A stretch of DNA of 64,000 nucleotides from Epilithonimonas vandammei (lineage in GTDB: Bacteria; Bacteroidota; Bacteroidia; Flavobacteriales; Weeksellaceae). Position numbers and translations under genes: made by a program. The DNA lies in the NCBI RefSeq assembly GCF_003860525.1, contig NZ_CP034161.1, positions 310,001 through 374,000 of the forward strand. The letters run 5' to 3'. Below, piece by piece: positions 26,066 to 35,163 of this stretch. Position 1 is the first letter of the stretch. Each line of letters opens with the position of its first letter. The notes below the pieces were generated by a model, which had not been told where the DNA came from, ran no database searches, and saw only the letters and a list, made by a program, of their open reading frames with translations.

Positions 26066-26088
26066 GCTTCGACAGGCTCAGCCTGACA
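26066..26088 (-). repeat. Right arm of the 23-bp inverted repeat
   Basis: Reverse complement of 25736-25758 over 23 bases without mismatch; contains CAGGCTCAGCCTG. It lies between the murG stop and the GIY-YIG start codon. Confidence 0.85.
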
Positions 26089-26110
26089 CCGCTCTACTTA
26101 TTTTTCACTT

Positions 26111-27268
26111 TTATTTCTTGATCACTTTAAAAATCTCATCCACAATTCCTTCAGCTGCTTTTGGCTTTGCGAAAAATTCCAGATTAGTTGACATTTCTGT
26201 TCTCACGCTTTCGTTCTCACAGATTTCTGAAAGTGTGTTCCAGAATTTGTCCTTCATCTCAGAATCCTTGACCATTCTAGCCGCATTTTTCTCAACCAAA
26301 GTCAAAGCATTTTTAGTTTGATGATCTTCTGCCGCAAATGGAAACGGAACCAGCAAAACAGGTTTTTTTGCAACTGCCAATTCTGAAATCGCAATTGCAC
26401 CAGCTCTGGAAACAATCACGTCCGCCGCCGAATACGCCAAAGCCATATCAGAAATGAATTCTCTGATTTGGACGGATGTCTGATGTCCGATGTCCGATGT
26501 TTTCCTGTCTGACACAATATTCTCATCTTCCGACTTCTGACTTCCGACTTCTGACAAAATATTTTCAAAATCTGTTTTTCCGGTCTGCCAGATTAATTGA
26601 TAATCTTTCTCTCTCAGTTTATCAAAATTATCTTTCCAACCGTTGTTCAAGGTTCTGGAACCCAATGAACCTCCAACTGAAAGAATTGTTAATTTATTTT
26701 TATCTAAGCCTAATTTTTCCTTAGCCAAATCTTTATCAATCAAATCAGTAATGATGTTTTGACGGATTGGGTTTCCTAGGAAATAAGTTTTCGTTCCCGA
26801 GAAAAATTTCTCCATATCCGGATAAGCCGTGAAAACAGCTTTCGCTTTTTTCGCATTGAAAACATTGGTCTTTCCCGGCAAAGAATTCTGCTCCTGAATA
26901 AAAGTCGAAATTCCCATTTTCGCAGCAATGTATAAAGCTGGGCCACTTGCAAAACCACCAGTTCCAACCGCAAAATCCGGTTTGAAATCTTTGATGATTT
27001 TCTTAGCTTTCATCAAACTGGAAATGATTTTAAATGGCAAACCGATATTTTTCAGAAGATTACCTCTGTCAAATCCAGCGATATTCAATCCTTCGATTTT
27101 GAATCCGGATTGAGGAACCTTTTCCATTTCCATTTTTCCGTTGGCACCAATGAACAAAAACTCTGCATCGGGAAACCTTTTTTGGATTTCCTGAGCAATC
27201 GCAACCGCAGGAAAGATGTGTCCACCAGTTCCTCCGCCACTCATTAATATTTTCAGTTTTTTGCTCAT
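26111..27268 (-). CDS. murG: UDP-GlcNAc transferase MurG with a heptad-derived insert
   Basis: A 385-residue glycosyltransferase that turns lipid I into lipid II at the inner membrane. Landmarks: LMSGGGTGGHIFPAVAIAQ at the N-terminus, TGGFASGPALYIAA, ILSVGGSLGSRTLN and the C-terminal donor site YSAADVIVSRAGAIAISELA. Between WQTGKTDFENIL and VQIREFISDMA there is an extra hydrophilic stretch of ~25-30 residues (from SEVGSQKSED to IGHQTS). It is encoded by two tandem 7-bp arrays at 26474-26556 and looks like an in-frame spacer insertion. Ends abut ftsW. Confidence 0.95.
   Translation of the reverse strand: MSKKLKILMSGGGTGGHIFPAVAIAQEIQKRFPDAEFLFIGANGKMEMEKVPQSGFKIEGLNIAGFDRGNLLKNIGLPFKIISSLMKAKKIIKDFKPDFAVGTGGFASGPALYIAAKMGISTFIQEQNSLPGKTNVFNAKKAKAVFTAYPDMEKFFSGTKTYFLGNPIRQNIITDLIDKDLAKEKLGLDKNKLTILSVGGSLGSRTLNNGWKDNFDKLREKDYQLIWQTGKTDFENILSEVGSQKSEDENIVSDRKTSDIGHQTSVQIREFISDMALAYSAADVIVSRAGAIAISELAVAKKPVLLVPFPFAAEDHQTKNALTLVEKNAARMVKDSEMKDKFWNTLSEICENESVRTEMSTNLEFFAKPKAAEGIVDEIFKVIKK
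26474..26556. repeat. Two heptad arrays inside the murG coding region
   Basis: Four units at 26474-26501 (GGATGTC, TGATGTC, CGATGTC, CGATGTT) and four at 26529-26556 (TCCGACT, TCTGACT, TCCGACT, TCTGACA). Same period and word style as the intergenic arrays, but here kept in reading frame. Confidence 0.75.
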
Positions 27269-28501
27269 TTACGCGATATCATTTATTTCTTCAACACTCT
27301 GTTTTTTCCCCAAACCTTCTTCATCATAAACCTGAATTCTGGAACTTACATTTAAAATAATTCCCAACTGAATGTAGGTTACTAACATCGATGTTCCTCC
27401 ATAACTTATCAATGGTAATGGCTGTCCTGTAACAGGAATCAGATTCACGGCAACGGCGATATTCACTGATAATTGAATGAATATCATTAGTCCAATTGCT
27501 AATACCAACAGAGACCCAAAAAATGCGGGCATTTTACTGGCAATCATTACAATTCGGATTATCATTATCATATAAAGACTAATCAAAACAAACGCTCCAA
27601 TCCAACCATATTCTTCCACAATAATGGCGAAAATAAAATCCGAAACTGATTGTGGCAATGTCTGCTTCAAAGCACTTTTTCCCGGTCCGATTCCATTGAA
27701 TCCACCGTGAACAATGGCGGCTTTCGCCTGCATTACTTGATAGTTTTTTGCCTTCAAACTTTCGTCTTCTACATCTGCCGTTTTTTTCGAGTTTGAGAAG
27801 GTTTCTATACGGCTCATCCAGGTGTGAACACGGTTTCCACCAAGTAAATTAGTATTCAATGCAATCACTAAAAACATTACGATGAAAACCACCGAAAGCG
27901 AGATAAATCCCGCTACATATTGCCAAGCCAACTGACCGATAATCAAGATGATAATCGAAACCATCATAATCATCAAAGCGGTTGAACCATTGTCTTTTGC
28001 AACCAATCCGAAAACAATCAGAATTGGTCCGAATATGTAAATGATATTCTCTAGAGGAAGTCTTTCTCTTTTGATTTTCTTAGTTAAATATCTGCACAGA
28101 TAAATAATCAGCATCAAATAAGCGAATGATGATGGCTGAAAAGAAATCGGTGTTCCCGGAATCTTTAACCAACGTGAAGCACTCGCACCTTCAATCTTTT
28201 GTCCGGTGAACATTGTTATCAATAACAATCCAATTGTAACTAAAAGCAGAATGGAACTCAGCTTTCCGATGTATTCGTACTTAATTGTTCCCACGAAACG
28301 CATAATGCCCAAACCAATGAAAACGAAAACGATATGCTTGAAAACGTGACCAGTTGTAGTCCCGTTGTTCACGATATATTCCAGATTCGAACTTGCGGAA
28401 TAAACCGGAAATACGGAAAGGAAGGAAATCAAAATGATAACCGACCAAAGGACTTTGTCGCCTTTCAGTAATTCGAATTTGTTTTCTGTAGTTTGTTCCA
28501 T
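27269..28501 (-). CDS. ftsW: Septal peptidoglycan polymerase FtsW
   Basis: A 410-residue SEDS-family membrane protein that polymerises lipid II at the septum together with FtsI. About ten hydrophobic segments are visible, such as VLWSVIILISFLSVFPVYSA and FAYLMLIIYLCRYL. SEDS landmarks are IKYEYIGKLSS, KIPGTPISFQPSSFA, HGGFNGIGPGKSALKQTLPQ, FIFAIIVEEYGW and GQPLPLISYGGTSML. Its stop abuts the murG ATG and it follows murD, the standard dcw order. The short cytoplasmic C-terminus is charged. Confidence 0.95.
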   Translation of the reverse strand: MEQTTENKFELLKGDKVLWSVIILISFLSVFPVYSASSNLEYIVNNGTTTGHVFKHIVFVFIGLGIMRFVGTIKYEYIGKLSSILLLVTIGLLLITMFTGQKIEGASASRWLKIPGTPISFQPSSFAYLMLIIYLCRYLTKKIKRERLPLENIIYIFGPILIVFGLVAKDNGSTALMIMMVSIIILIIGQLAWQYVAGFISLSVVFIVMFLVIALNTNLLGGNRVHTWMSRIETFSNSKKTADVEDESLKAKNYQVMQAKAAIVHGGFNGIGPGKSALKQTLPQSVSDFIFAIIVEEYGWIGAFVLISLYMIMIIRIVMIASKMPAFFGSLLVLAIGLMIFIQLSVNIAVAVNLIPVTGQPLPLISYGGTSMLVTYIQLGIILNVSSRIQVYDEEGLGKKQSVEEINDIA

Positions 28502-28509
28502 TTGTTTAA

Positions 28510-28564
28510 TGAATAATTAAAAATGAATAATAAACATTTTTAATTATTAATTGTTAATTATTAA
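28510..28564. repeat. Inverted heptad arms across the ftsW-murD junction
   Basis: Left units TGAATAA, TTAAAAA and TGAATAA (28510-28530). Right units TTATTAA, TTGTTAA and TTATTAA (28544-28564). The right arm includes the murD stop and encodes its last residues (EINN). Confidence 0.65.
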
Positions 28565-29891
28565 TTTCTTGTAAAACTTCTTTTTTGAATTGATTTCCTC
28601 GGTCTTCATAACCATTGAACAAATCAAAACTGGCACAACAAGGCGACAATAAAACCACGTCTCCTTTTTCTGCAAGAGATTTTGAAACTTCTACTGCCTT
28701 GTGCATACTAGAAGTGTCGTAAATCTGTGTTTTTTTGTCTTTGAAGAAATCAATAATTTTAGAGTTATCTATTCCCAAGCAGACAATGGCTTTTACTTTT
28801 TTCTTGACAAGTTCTTCGATTTCGGTGTAATCGTTTCCTTTGTCTTTTCCGCCAACAATCCAAACAACTGGCTGTTTCATACTTTCCAAAGCGAAATATG
28901 TTGCATTCACATTGGTTGCCTTACTGTCATTGATGAACTTCACACCTTTGATTTCTGCTACAGGTTCCAATCTATGTTCAACAGCTTGGAATGTCATTAA
29001 CGAATGTCTGATGCTTTCATTACTGATTTCCAACAACTTTCCGGCAATACTTGCCGCTAAGCTGTTCGCCACATTATGTTTTCCAACCAATGATAATTCG
29101 TCAATCTTCATCGTGAAACCTTCATTGATATTGACAACAAAATTCTCATCAATCGAGAACGCACCTTTTTCTAATTTTTCCTCTAAAGAGAATGGAACTT
29201 TAGTTACTTTCAAATCCAATTTTTCAAGAATCGATTTGCTCATTTCGTCATCTTTGTTGTAAATGAAAAAATTATTAGCATCCTGATTTTCAGCAATTCT
29301 GAATTTAGCCAAAGCATATTCTTCATAATTGTAATTGTACTGGTCAAGATGATCCTTGGATAAATTCAACAACAATGAAATATAGGGTCTAAAATTCTGA
29401 ATATCATCCAATTGGAAACTACTCACTTCCAATACATAATAATCAAAATTCTCTTCTGCAACTTGTTTTGCAAAGCTTTTTCCGATGTTTCCGCCCAATC
29501 CAACATTAAAACCATCTTCTTTCAAGATGTAATAAATCAAAGACGTTGTCGTGGTTTTCCCATTACTTCCTGTAATCGCAATAATTTTCGCATCTGTAAA
29601 TTCTGATGCAAATTCAATCTCAGAAGATAATCTGATTCCTTTCTCCTGAATCTTCTGCACCATTTCCGCCTTTTTCGGAATCCCAGGACTTTTGATGACC
29701 CAATCGGCATTCAGGATTTTTTCTTCTGTATGAGTTCCATCTTCGTAGTCTATCCCAAGCTTATCTAATTCTTTTTTATAATTCTCACGGATTTTTCCCA
29801 TGTCCGAAAGAAAGACTTCAAAGCCTTTGGCTTTTGCCAGATACGCAGCACCAACGCCGCTTTCGCCTCCTCCAAGTATTACTACTCTCAT
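28554..29891 (-). CDS. murD: UDP-N-acetylmuramoylalanine-D-glutamate ligase
   Basis: A 445-residue Mur ligase that adds D-Glu to UDP-MurNAc-L-Ala. N-terminal VVILGGGESGVGAAYLA, ATP loop IAITGSNGKTTTTSLIYYIL, NLSKDHLDQY, VEHRLEPVAEIKGVKFINDSKATN and WIVGGKDKGNDY are the family marks. Typical length, cytosolic. The C-terminal codons lie within a 7-bp repeat array, so the final Glu-Ile-Asn-Asn may derive from repeat spread. Upstream of it is a 127-bp spacer with a second pair of inverted heptad arms. Confidence 0.96.
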   Translation of the reverse strand: MRVVILGGGESGVGAAYLAKAKGFEVFLSDMGKIRENYKKELDKLGIDYEDGTHTEEKILNADWVIKSPGIPKKAEMVQKIQEKGIRLSSEIEFASEFTDAKIIAITGSNGKTTTTSLIYYILKEDGFNVGLGGNIGKSFAKQVAEENFDYYVLEVSSFQLDDIQNFRPYISLLLNLSKDHLDQYNYNYEEYALAKFRIAENQDANNFFIYNKDDEMSKSILEKLDLKVTKVPFSLEEKLEKGAFSIDENFVVNINEGFTMKIDELSLVGKHNVANSLAASIAGKLLEISNESIRHSLMTFQAVEHRLEPVAEIKGVKFINDSKATNVNATYFALESMKQPVVWIVGGKDKGNDYTEIEELVKKKVKAIVCLGIDNSKIIDFFKDKKTQIYDTSSMHKAVEVSKSLAEKGDVVLLSPCCASFDLFNGYEDRGNQFKKEVLQEINN

Positions 29892-29899
29892 AACTATTT

Positions 29900-30013
29900 T
29901 GTAAAATGTATTTTGTACAAAGTAAAATGACTTATAAATTGTACATCAACTCATTATTAATTTTAATTATTTTGTAAAAAATACATTATATATTATACTT
30001 TTTACATTTTACA
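29900..30013. repeat. Inverted heptad arms between murD and mraY
   Basis: Left arm (29900-29927): TGTAAAA, TGTATTT, TGTACAA, AGTAAAA. Right arm (29979-30013), read in reverse complement: TGTAAAA twice, AGTATAA, TATATAA, TGTATTT. The same words occur in both arms, ~50 bp apart. No promoter or gene was recognised in the spacer. Confidence 0.7.
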
Positions 30014-30018
30014 GTTCT

Positions 30019-31260
30019 CTATCTAGTTTTCAAAGTGATTAGACAAATAATTGCCAGCATAACACCTATGATTATCATTCGATTCACGATTTTACTCTCG
30101 TGAAAACCTTCTTTCTGATAATGATGATGTAGTGGAGACATCTTAAATAATCTATTGTTTTGAGCATATTCCAGCCCATGTTTTTTCTTTCTGTATTTGA
30201 AAACCATCACCTGCAAAATCACGGAAAGATTTTCTATTAGAAACACACCGCAAAGAACAGGAATCAATAATTCTTTTCTAAGAATAATAGCTAAAACCGC
30301 GATTACGCCACCTAACATCAGACTTCCTGTATCACCCATAAAAATCTGTGCTGGATAAGTATTGTACCAAAAAAAACCAATCACAGCTCCCACCAAAGCA
30401 AGCGCAAAAATGGTGGTTTCTCCCATATGTGGAAGGAACATAATATTCAAATAATCTGCAAAGATGATGTTTCCAGAGACGTATGCAAAGAATGCCAACG
30501 TCAGTAAGATTACGGCACTGGTTCCTGCGGCTAATCCATCAATCCCATCAGTAATATTCGCTCCGTTGGAAACTGCTGTTACAATGAAAATCACGATTGG
30601 AATAAAGACAATCCAAGCCCATTCGTGCACTTTTGCATCATCCATCCAAAATAAAATTCCGCTGTAATCGAACTCATTATTTTTTGTAAAAGGAACTGTA
30701 GAAACCGGAATTTTCTCGTCCGGCATAAAGTTCTGTTCTACATTATTTCTATTAATAACCGTTGCATCGGCATATTTTCTCTTAACCTCAACATCAGGAT
30801 GGAAATACATTGTAACTCCGACAATTAAGCCTAAACCAACCTGTCCAATCACTTTAAATTTTCCACTTAAACCGTCTTTATTTTTCTTAACTTTTTTTAG
30901 ATAATCGTCCAAAAATCCAATCGCTCCCATCCATAAAACTGAGATAATCAAAAGAACGATGTACACATTGGTAATTCTTGTAAATAATAAAACCGGAATG
31001 ATGGTTGCCAAAATTATAATCAAACCGCCCATTGTTGGTGTTCCTTCTTTCTGCTTTTGCCCATCCAGACCAAGATCTCTTACCAATTCTCCCATCTGTT
31101 TTTTTCTTAGGAAATTGATGATTTTTTTACCGTATGCCAAGGCAATTATCAGCGAAAACAAAACGGCCATCGCTGCCCGGAACGAAATGTACTTGAACAA
31201 ATTCATTCCCGGAACGTGAATCCCGTGAGCAGTTAAATATTCGTATAGATAATATAGCAT
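30019..31260 (-). CDS. mraY: Phospho-MurNAc-pentapeptide transferase MraY
   Basis: A 413-residue polytopic enzyme that makes lipid I from UDP-MurNAc-pentapeptide and undecaprenyl phosphate. Catalytic acids are visible in [11 protein letters not shown] and [12 protein letters not shown], with [12 protein letters not shown] and the cytoplasmic [14 protein letters not shown] hydrophilic segment of about 50 residues ([10 protein letters not shown] to DDAKVHEW) between two membrane helices is longer than in E. coli MraY, as in other Bacteroidota. It lies 6 nt after murE and is clearly part of the dcw operon. Confidence 0.96.
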   Translation of the reverse strand: MLYYLYEYLTAHGIHVPGMNLFKYISFRAAMAVLFSLIIALAYGKKIINFLRKKQMGELVRDLGLDGQKQKEGTPTMGGLIIILATIIPVLLFTRITNVYIVLLIISVLWMGAIGFLDDYLKKVKKNKDGLSGKFKVIGQVGLGLIVGVTMYFHPDVEVKRKYADATVINRNNVEQNFMPDEKIPVSTVPFTKNNEFDYSGILFWMDDAKVHEWAWIVFIPIVIFIVTAVSNGANITDGIDGLAAGTSAVILLTLAFFAYVSGNIIFADYLNIMFLPHMGETTIFALALVGAVIGFFWYNTYPAQIFMGDTGSLMLGGVIAVLAIILRKELLIPVLCGVFLIENLSVILQVMVFKYRKKKHGLEYAQNNRLFKMSPLHHHYQKEGFHESKIVNRMIIIGVMLAIICLITLKTR

Positions 31261-31266
31261 GTTGTT

Positions 31267-32727
31267 CTATTTTCCCATTAATTGTAATAATTCCCTAATC
31301 GTTTCTTTGTCATCAAAATGATGTTTCACACCATTGATTTCCTGATATGTTTCGTGTCCTTTTCCCGCCACCAACACAATATCTTTTGGTTCGGCAAATT
31401 TAATTGCCATTTTTATGGCTTCTTTTCTGTCAGGAATCGAAGTGTATTTGCTGAAATTCTGCGGTTGAACACCCGCTTCTATTTCTTTGATAATCTGCGT
31501 TGGCTCTTCAGTTCTTGGATTGTCCGATGTGATGATTGCCAAGGTCGATTTTTTGGTTGCAATGTCTCCCATTTCCGGACGTTTGGTTTTGTCTCTGTCG
31601 CCTCCGCAACCGAAAACACAAATCAATCTTTCGTTTTTGGTTCTGATTTCGTTGATGCTGTCCAACACGTTTTCCAATGCATCTGGCGTGTGAGAATAAT
31701 CGACCACGAAGAAAATTCCGCTGTCGGATTTTATCGTTTCGAATCTTCCATTCACTCTTTTCAATGTTGAAATCGCCTGAAGAACTTCTGTTTCGTCCAT
31801 TCCTAATTCCAAGGCAATTCCGTAAGCCAACAACAAATTATAAGCATTGAATTTTCCTGTCAATGTTGTCCAGAATTCTTTATTATTGAAATTCAGTAAC
31901 ATTCCGTTGAAATCTATTTCCAAAACTTTTCCGTGGAAATCTGCCATCGTTTTCAAAGCAAAAGTTTTCTTTTTCGCTTTGGTATTTTGAAGCATTATCA
32001 GACCGTTTTTGTCATCGGCATTAGTAATCGCAATCGCAGAATCTTCCAACTCGTCAAAGAATCTTTTCTTCGCGTAGATATAATTCTGGAATGTCCCGTG
32101 ATAATCCAAATGGTCGTGCGTGATGTTTGTAAAACCGGCGATTTTAAAATGTAAACCTTCGATTCTGTCTTGAGAAATTCCGTGAGAACTTACTTCCATA
32201 AAAGCATATTCGCATCCGATTTCAACCGCTTTTGCCAACATTTGATTTAGACGAATCACATCCGGTGTTGTGTGCGTTGAAGGAGTAATTTCGTCTCCGA
32301 TTCTGTACTCAACAGTAGAAATCAAAGCAGATTGATAACCCAAATTTTTGAAAATATCAAATAATAAAGTTGTTACAGAAGTTTTTCCATTGGTTCCGGT
32401 AACACCAATTAAGTTTAATTTCTCAGAAGGATTTCCGTAAAAATTAGAAGCCAAATGTCCTAAAGCTTTGGAAGAATTCTCAACTTTCAAATAAGTTACT
32501 TCCTCATTAATTTCTGAAGGCAAATCTTCACAAACAATCGTTTTCGCACCTTTTTCAATGCTTTGACTGATGTAATAATGCCCGTCTGAAACAGTTCCTT
32601 TCAATGCTACATACAAAGAATTTTCAACCACTTTTCGGCTGTCAAAAACCAATTCCGAGACTTCTCTTTCAAGAGTTCCGATGGTTTCTAAAACCGTAAT
32701 CCTTTGTAATAAATTTTGTAATATCAT
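31267..32727 (-). CDS. murE: UDP-MurNAc-tripeptide synthetase MurE
   Basis: A 486-residue Mur ligase adding the third residue of the stem peptide. LIGVTGTNGKTSVTTLLFDI is the ATP loop, and NITHDHLDYHGTFQNY, VNGRFETIKS and VVDYSHTPDALENVL are conserved. The C-terminal TSDNPRTEEP matches the DNPR motif of enzymes that use meso-diaminopimelate rather than lysine. So the peptidoglycan is probably of the DAP type, the usual state in this phylum. Typical length; 6 nt upstream of mraY. Confidence 0.96.
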   Translation of the reverse strand: MILQNLLQRITVLETIGTLEREVSELVFDSRKVVENSLYVALKGTVSDGHYYISQSIEKGAKTIVCEDLPSEINEEVTYLKVENSSKALGHLASNFYGNPSEKLNLIGVTGTNGKTSVTTLLFDIFKNLGYQSALISTVEYRIGDEITPSTHTTPDVIRLNQMLAKAVEIGCEYAFMEVSSHGISQDRIEGLHFKIAGFTNITHDHLDYHGTFQNYIYAKKRFFDELEDSAIAITNADDKNGLIMLQNTKAKKKTFALKTMADFHGKVLEIDFNGMLLNFNNKEFWTTLTGKFNAYNLLLAYGIALELGMDETEVLQAISTLKRVNGRFETIKSDSGIFFVVDYSHTPDALENVLDSINEIRTKNERLICVFGCGGDRDKTKRPEMGDIATKKSTLAIITSDNPRTEEPTQIIKEIEAGVQPQNFSKYTSIPDRKEAIKMAIKFAEPKDIVLVAGKGHETYQEINGVKHHFDDKETIRELLQLMGK

Positions 32728-32741
32728 TTAACCAATATTTC

Positions 32742-32805
32742 GGTGCTTCGCACCTCATTGTTATAATTCGTTTTTATTTCTACCAACATATCGCGACTTC
32801 GTCGC
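32742..32805. repeat. Two short perfect hairpins between ftsI and murE
   Basis: GGTGCTTCGCACC (32742-32754) and GCGACTTCGTCGC (32793-32805) each have 5-bp stems and a TTC loop. They stand out from the AT-rich spacer. They resemble solitary REP-like palindromes; the second could also weaken transcription out of ftsI. Confidence 0.6.
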
Positions 32806-32809
32806 TTTT

Positions 32810-34807
32810 TTAGTTTTGAAGGTTCAAATAAATCTTTTGATTTTTTCCAATTGCAGCACCTTCAGCAGGAAATTGCCCGGTGATTTTTCCTACACCTTTA
32901 TAATCTACCCTGTAACCTAAATTTTCAAGCTGAGGAATCACATTTTTCCCAATCATTCCTACCAAATTCGGCATCGAGTCTCTCCTTACATTCACTTTAA
33001 GATTCGGAGCAGTCATTCTATTCAGATCCACTTTACGCTCAACCAAAAGTTCTTTTTCCACATTCAGAGGCGTCTTCAGGAAAGTTTTTCCTGCAATTTC
33101 CTTGAAAACCGGAGCCGAAACTGTTCCTCCGTAGAAACCTTTGGAAACGTCTGGCTGATTAACAACTACAATACACGTATATTTCGGGTTATCAGCAGGA
33201 TAAAACCCTGCAAATGATGCCTGATATTTCATCGGTCCAGCTTTCCAATATTCGAATCTTGCTGTTCCGGTTTTTCCTGCAATTTTAAGATTCGGAGTAT
33301 AGATACTTTTTGCCGTTCCTTTTTCAACTGCTTTTGTCAAAGCGTGTGTCATCATCGTAATCGCTTTATCAGAAGCCATTTTCTTAACCATAATCTCAGG
33401 TTTCGCTTCATAAAGAACTTTACCATCTTTCATTATTTTGTCAATGAAAAGAGGTTTTACCATCTTACCTTTATTAGCGATACCATTATAAAAAGTAACC
33501 AGCTGCAACAGCGGAAATCTTGATGAGTAACCATAAGCCAAAGAAGCCAATGTGGCTTTGTTCCAACGCTTGCTCTCCGGCGTTTGAATGGATGGCTTTG
33601 CAATTCCCGGCAATTCGATTTGCATCTTATCGAACATTTTCCATCGTTTCAAATGGTCTATGAAAACCTGAGGTTTATCGGCATAATGTTCTGTAATTAA
33701 TTTTGCAGCACCCACATTGCTAGACTTAGCCAAAACATCGCTCACATCATAAGTTCCACCACCGTGACCGTCTGTAATTCTTTGTCCTGCATAGTTCCAG
33801 ACTCCGTTTCCAATGTTGACTTTCGTATTTTCATCGATGAAGCCATCATCCATTGCAGCCAGAAGTGACACTGTTTTGAATGTGGAACCTGGTTCCTGAG
33901 CGTCTTTTACAGTATAATTGTAAGCGTCAACATAAATTCCCGGTTCTGTTCTTCTAAGGTTTACCATAGCGCGGATCTTCCCACTTCCTGTTTCCATTAC
34001 GACCACCGAACCGTGATCTGCATCGAATTTGATTAATTGATTTTCCAATGCCGAATGTGCAATATCCTGAATTCTCAAATCCAGAGTTGTATAAACATCT
34101 TGTCCATCAACAGGCTCCTGAACTTTCCAATAATCGATTGGCTTCCATTGTGTAGAAGTGATTTTTTGCTCCAATCTTTTCCCATCAATCCCTGTTAAAA
34201 ACTTACTGAATGCGCCTTCTAAGCCGGATTTTGATTCGCCGTTGTCCGCCCCGATTGTTCCAGCACCAATTTGAGTAGTTGCTAATTCTCTGCGGAAATT
34301 TCTTTCTACGATAAAACCACCTTTATTTTTTCCTTTTGCGAAAATCGGAAAATTGCGTATTCTGTCATATTGATCAAAATCGAGACCTTTCACCAGCAAA
34401 TAATACTGGTTATTCTTCTGATTCTGAGCATCTAATTTCGCCCTAAAGTAGCTACGCGGTTTATCAAACATCTTGCTAAGAGAATCTGTAAGAGCTCCAA
34501 CGTTATTGGAATAGATTGTATCTCTCATAGATTTGAAATCCAGATAGATATCGTAGCGCATCACCGTTGTAGCCAGTATAGATCCGTCCGATGCAAAAAG
34601 ATTTCCACGAGCTGCTTTTAAAGTTGCTTCGCGGTAATTTTTGCTGATATAGTTATCCTCAAACTCCTGAACATTGGTATTCTGCAGGATCAAAATTCTG
34701 GCAAGAAAAATGATAAACAAAATGAAAGCTCCCAACACAAAAAGGTAGCCCCACTTCAACGCATTGGAACGCTTTTTATCGTAATTGTTATTGGACTGCT
34801 TTATCAT
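32810..34807 (-). CDS. ftsI: Septal peptidoglycan transpeptidase FtsI (PBP3-like, PASTA tail)
   Basis: A 665-residue class B penicillin-binding protein crosslinking septal peptidoglycan. One N-terminal membrane helix (YLFVLGAFILFIIFLARILI, residues ~21-40) is followed by a dimerisation domain. The transpeptidase motifs are SxxK in EPGSTFKTVS, SxN in AKSSNVGA and KTG in IAGKTGTARF. A PASTA domain ends the protein (PNLVGMIGKNVIPQLENLGY), unlike E. coli FtsI. The start overlaps the ftsL 3' end by 20 nt, so translation is coupled. Confidence 0.95.
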   Translation of the reverse strand: MIKQSNNNYDKKRSNALKWGYLFVLGAFILFIIFLARILILQNTNVQEFEDNYISKNYREATLKAARGNLFASDGSILATTVMRYDIYLDFKSMRDTIYSNNVGALTDSLSKMFDKPRSYFRAKLDAQNQKNNQYYLLVKGLDFDQYDRIRNFPIFAKGKNKGGFIVERNFRRELATTQIGAGTIGADNGESKSGLEGAFSKFLTGIDGKRLEQKITSTQWKPIDYWKVQEPVDGQDVYTTLDLRIQDIAHSALENQLIKFDADHGSVVVMETGSGKIRAMVNLRRTEPGIYVDAYNYTVKDAQEPGSTFKTVSLLAAMDDGFIDENTKVNIGNGVWNYAGQRITDGHGGGTYDVSDVLAKSSNVGAAKLITEHYADKPQVFIDHLKRWKMFDKMQIELPGIAKPSIQTPESKRWNKATLASLAYGYSSRFPLLQLVTFYNGIANKGKMVKPLFIDKIMKDGKVLYEAKPEIMVKKMASDKAITMMTHALTKAVEKGTAKSIYTPNLKIAGKTGTARFEYWKAGPMKYQASFAGFYPADNPKYTCIVVVNQPDVSKGFYGGTVSAPVFKEIAGKTFLKTPLNVEKELLVERKVDLNRMTAPNLKVNVRRDSMPNLVGMIGKNVIPQLENLGYRVDYKGVGKITGQFPAEGAAIGKNQKIYLNLQN

Positions 34808-35159
34808 CTATACTGTCTACTTTTATCAATAATTTCATCGGGTGGCTTTCCAAACTCACCAAAGAATCCTGAACCATTTCTTTTCCTAACTCGGATTCCA
34901 TTCTTATTTTTATTAACCTACTTTGTGCGTAAGCATTTCTGGATTTGTATTCTTCCGTTTCTTCTTTAAGCTTGTTAACGTGCTCTATTTTTTTATTAAC
35001 CAAGTGGTTACTATAAATCATCACCATCAGCAGACTGAAAATGAACAGAAAATATTTGTAATGTACCTTAACCTCATCACGATTAAGGAAATTCCCTTTT
35101 ATGATATCCATAAAAGTGAGCTTATTTTTCTGCTTGTTATAGGTTTTCTGCTTTGCCAT
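34788..35159 (-). CDS. ftsL: FtsL-like cell division protein
   Basis: A 123-residue bitopic protein between rsmH and ftsI, the ftsL position. It has a basic cytoplasmic N-terminus (MAKQKTYNKQKNKLTF), one membrane segment (YFLFIFSLLMVMIYSNHLV, residues ~37-55) and a periplasmic coiled coil (KKIEHVNKLKEETEEYKSR). This is the architecture of FtsL, which bridges FtsQ/DivIC to FtsI-FtsW. The call rests on size, topology and location because sequence conservation in this family is weak. It overlaps ftsI by 20 nt. Confidence 0.85.
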   Translation of the reverse strand: MAKQKTYNKQKNKLTFMDIIKGNFLNRDEVKVHYKYFLFIFSLLMVMIYSNHLVNKKIEHVNKLKEETEEYKSRNAYAQSRLIKIRMESELGKEMVQDSLVSLESHPMKLLIKVDSIDDKAVQ

Positions 35160-35163
35160 TTCT

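Noticed and set aside
22621..26088. Insertion sequence in the dcw cluster
   Set aside because: No transposase or integrase ORF and no obvious target-site duplication; only small nuclease genes with repeats are present, so no IS is called.
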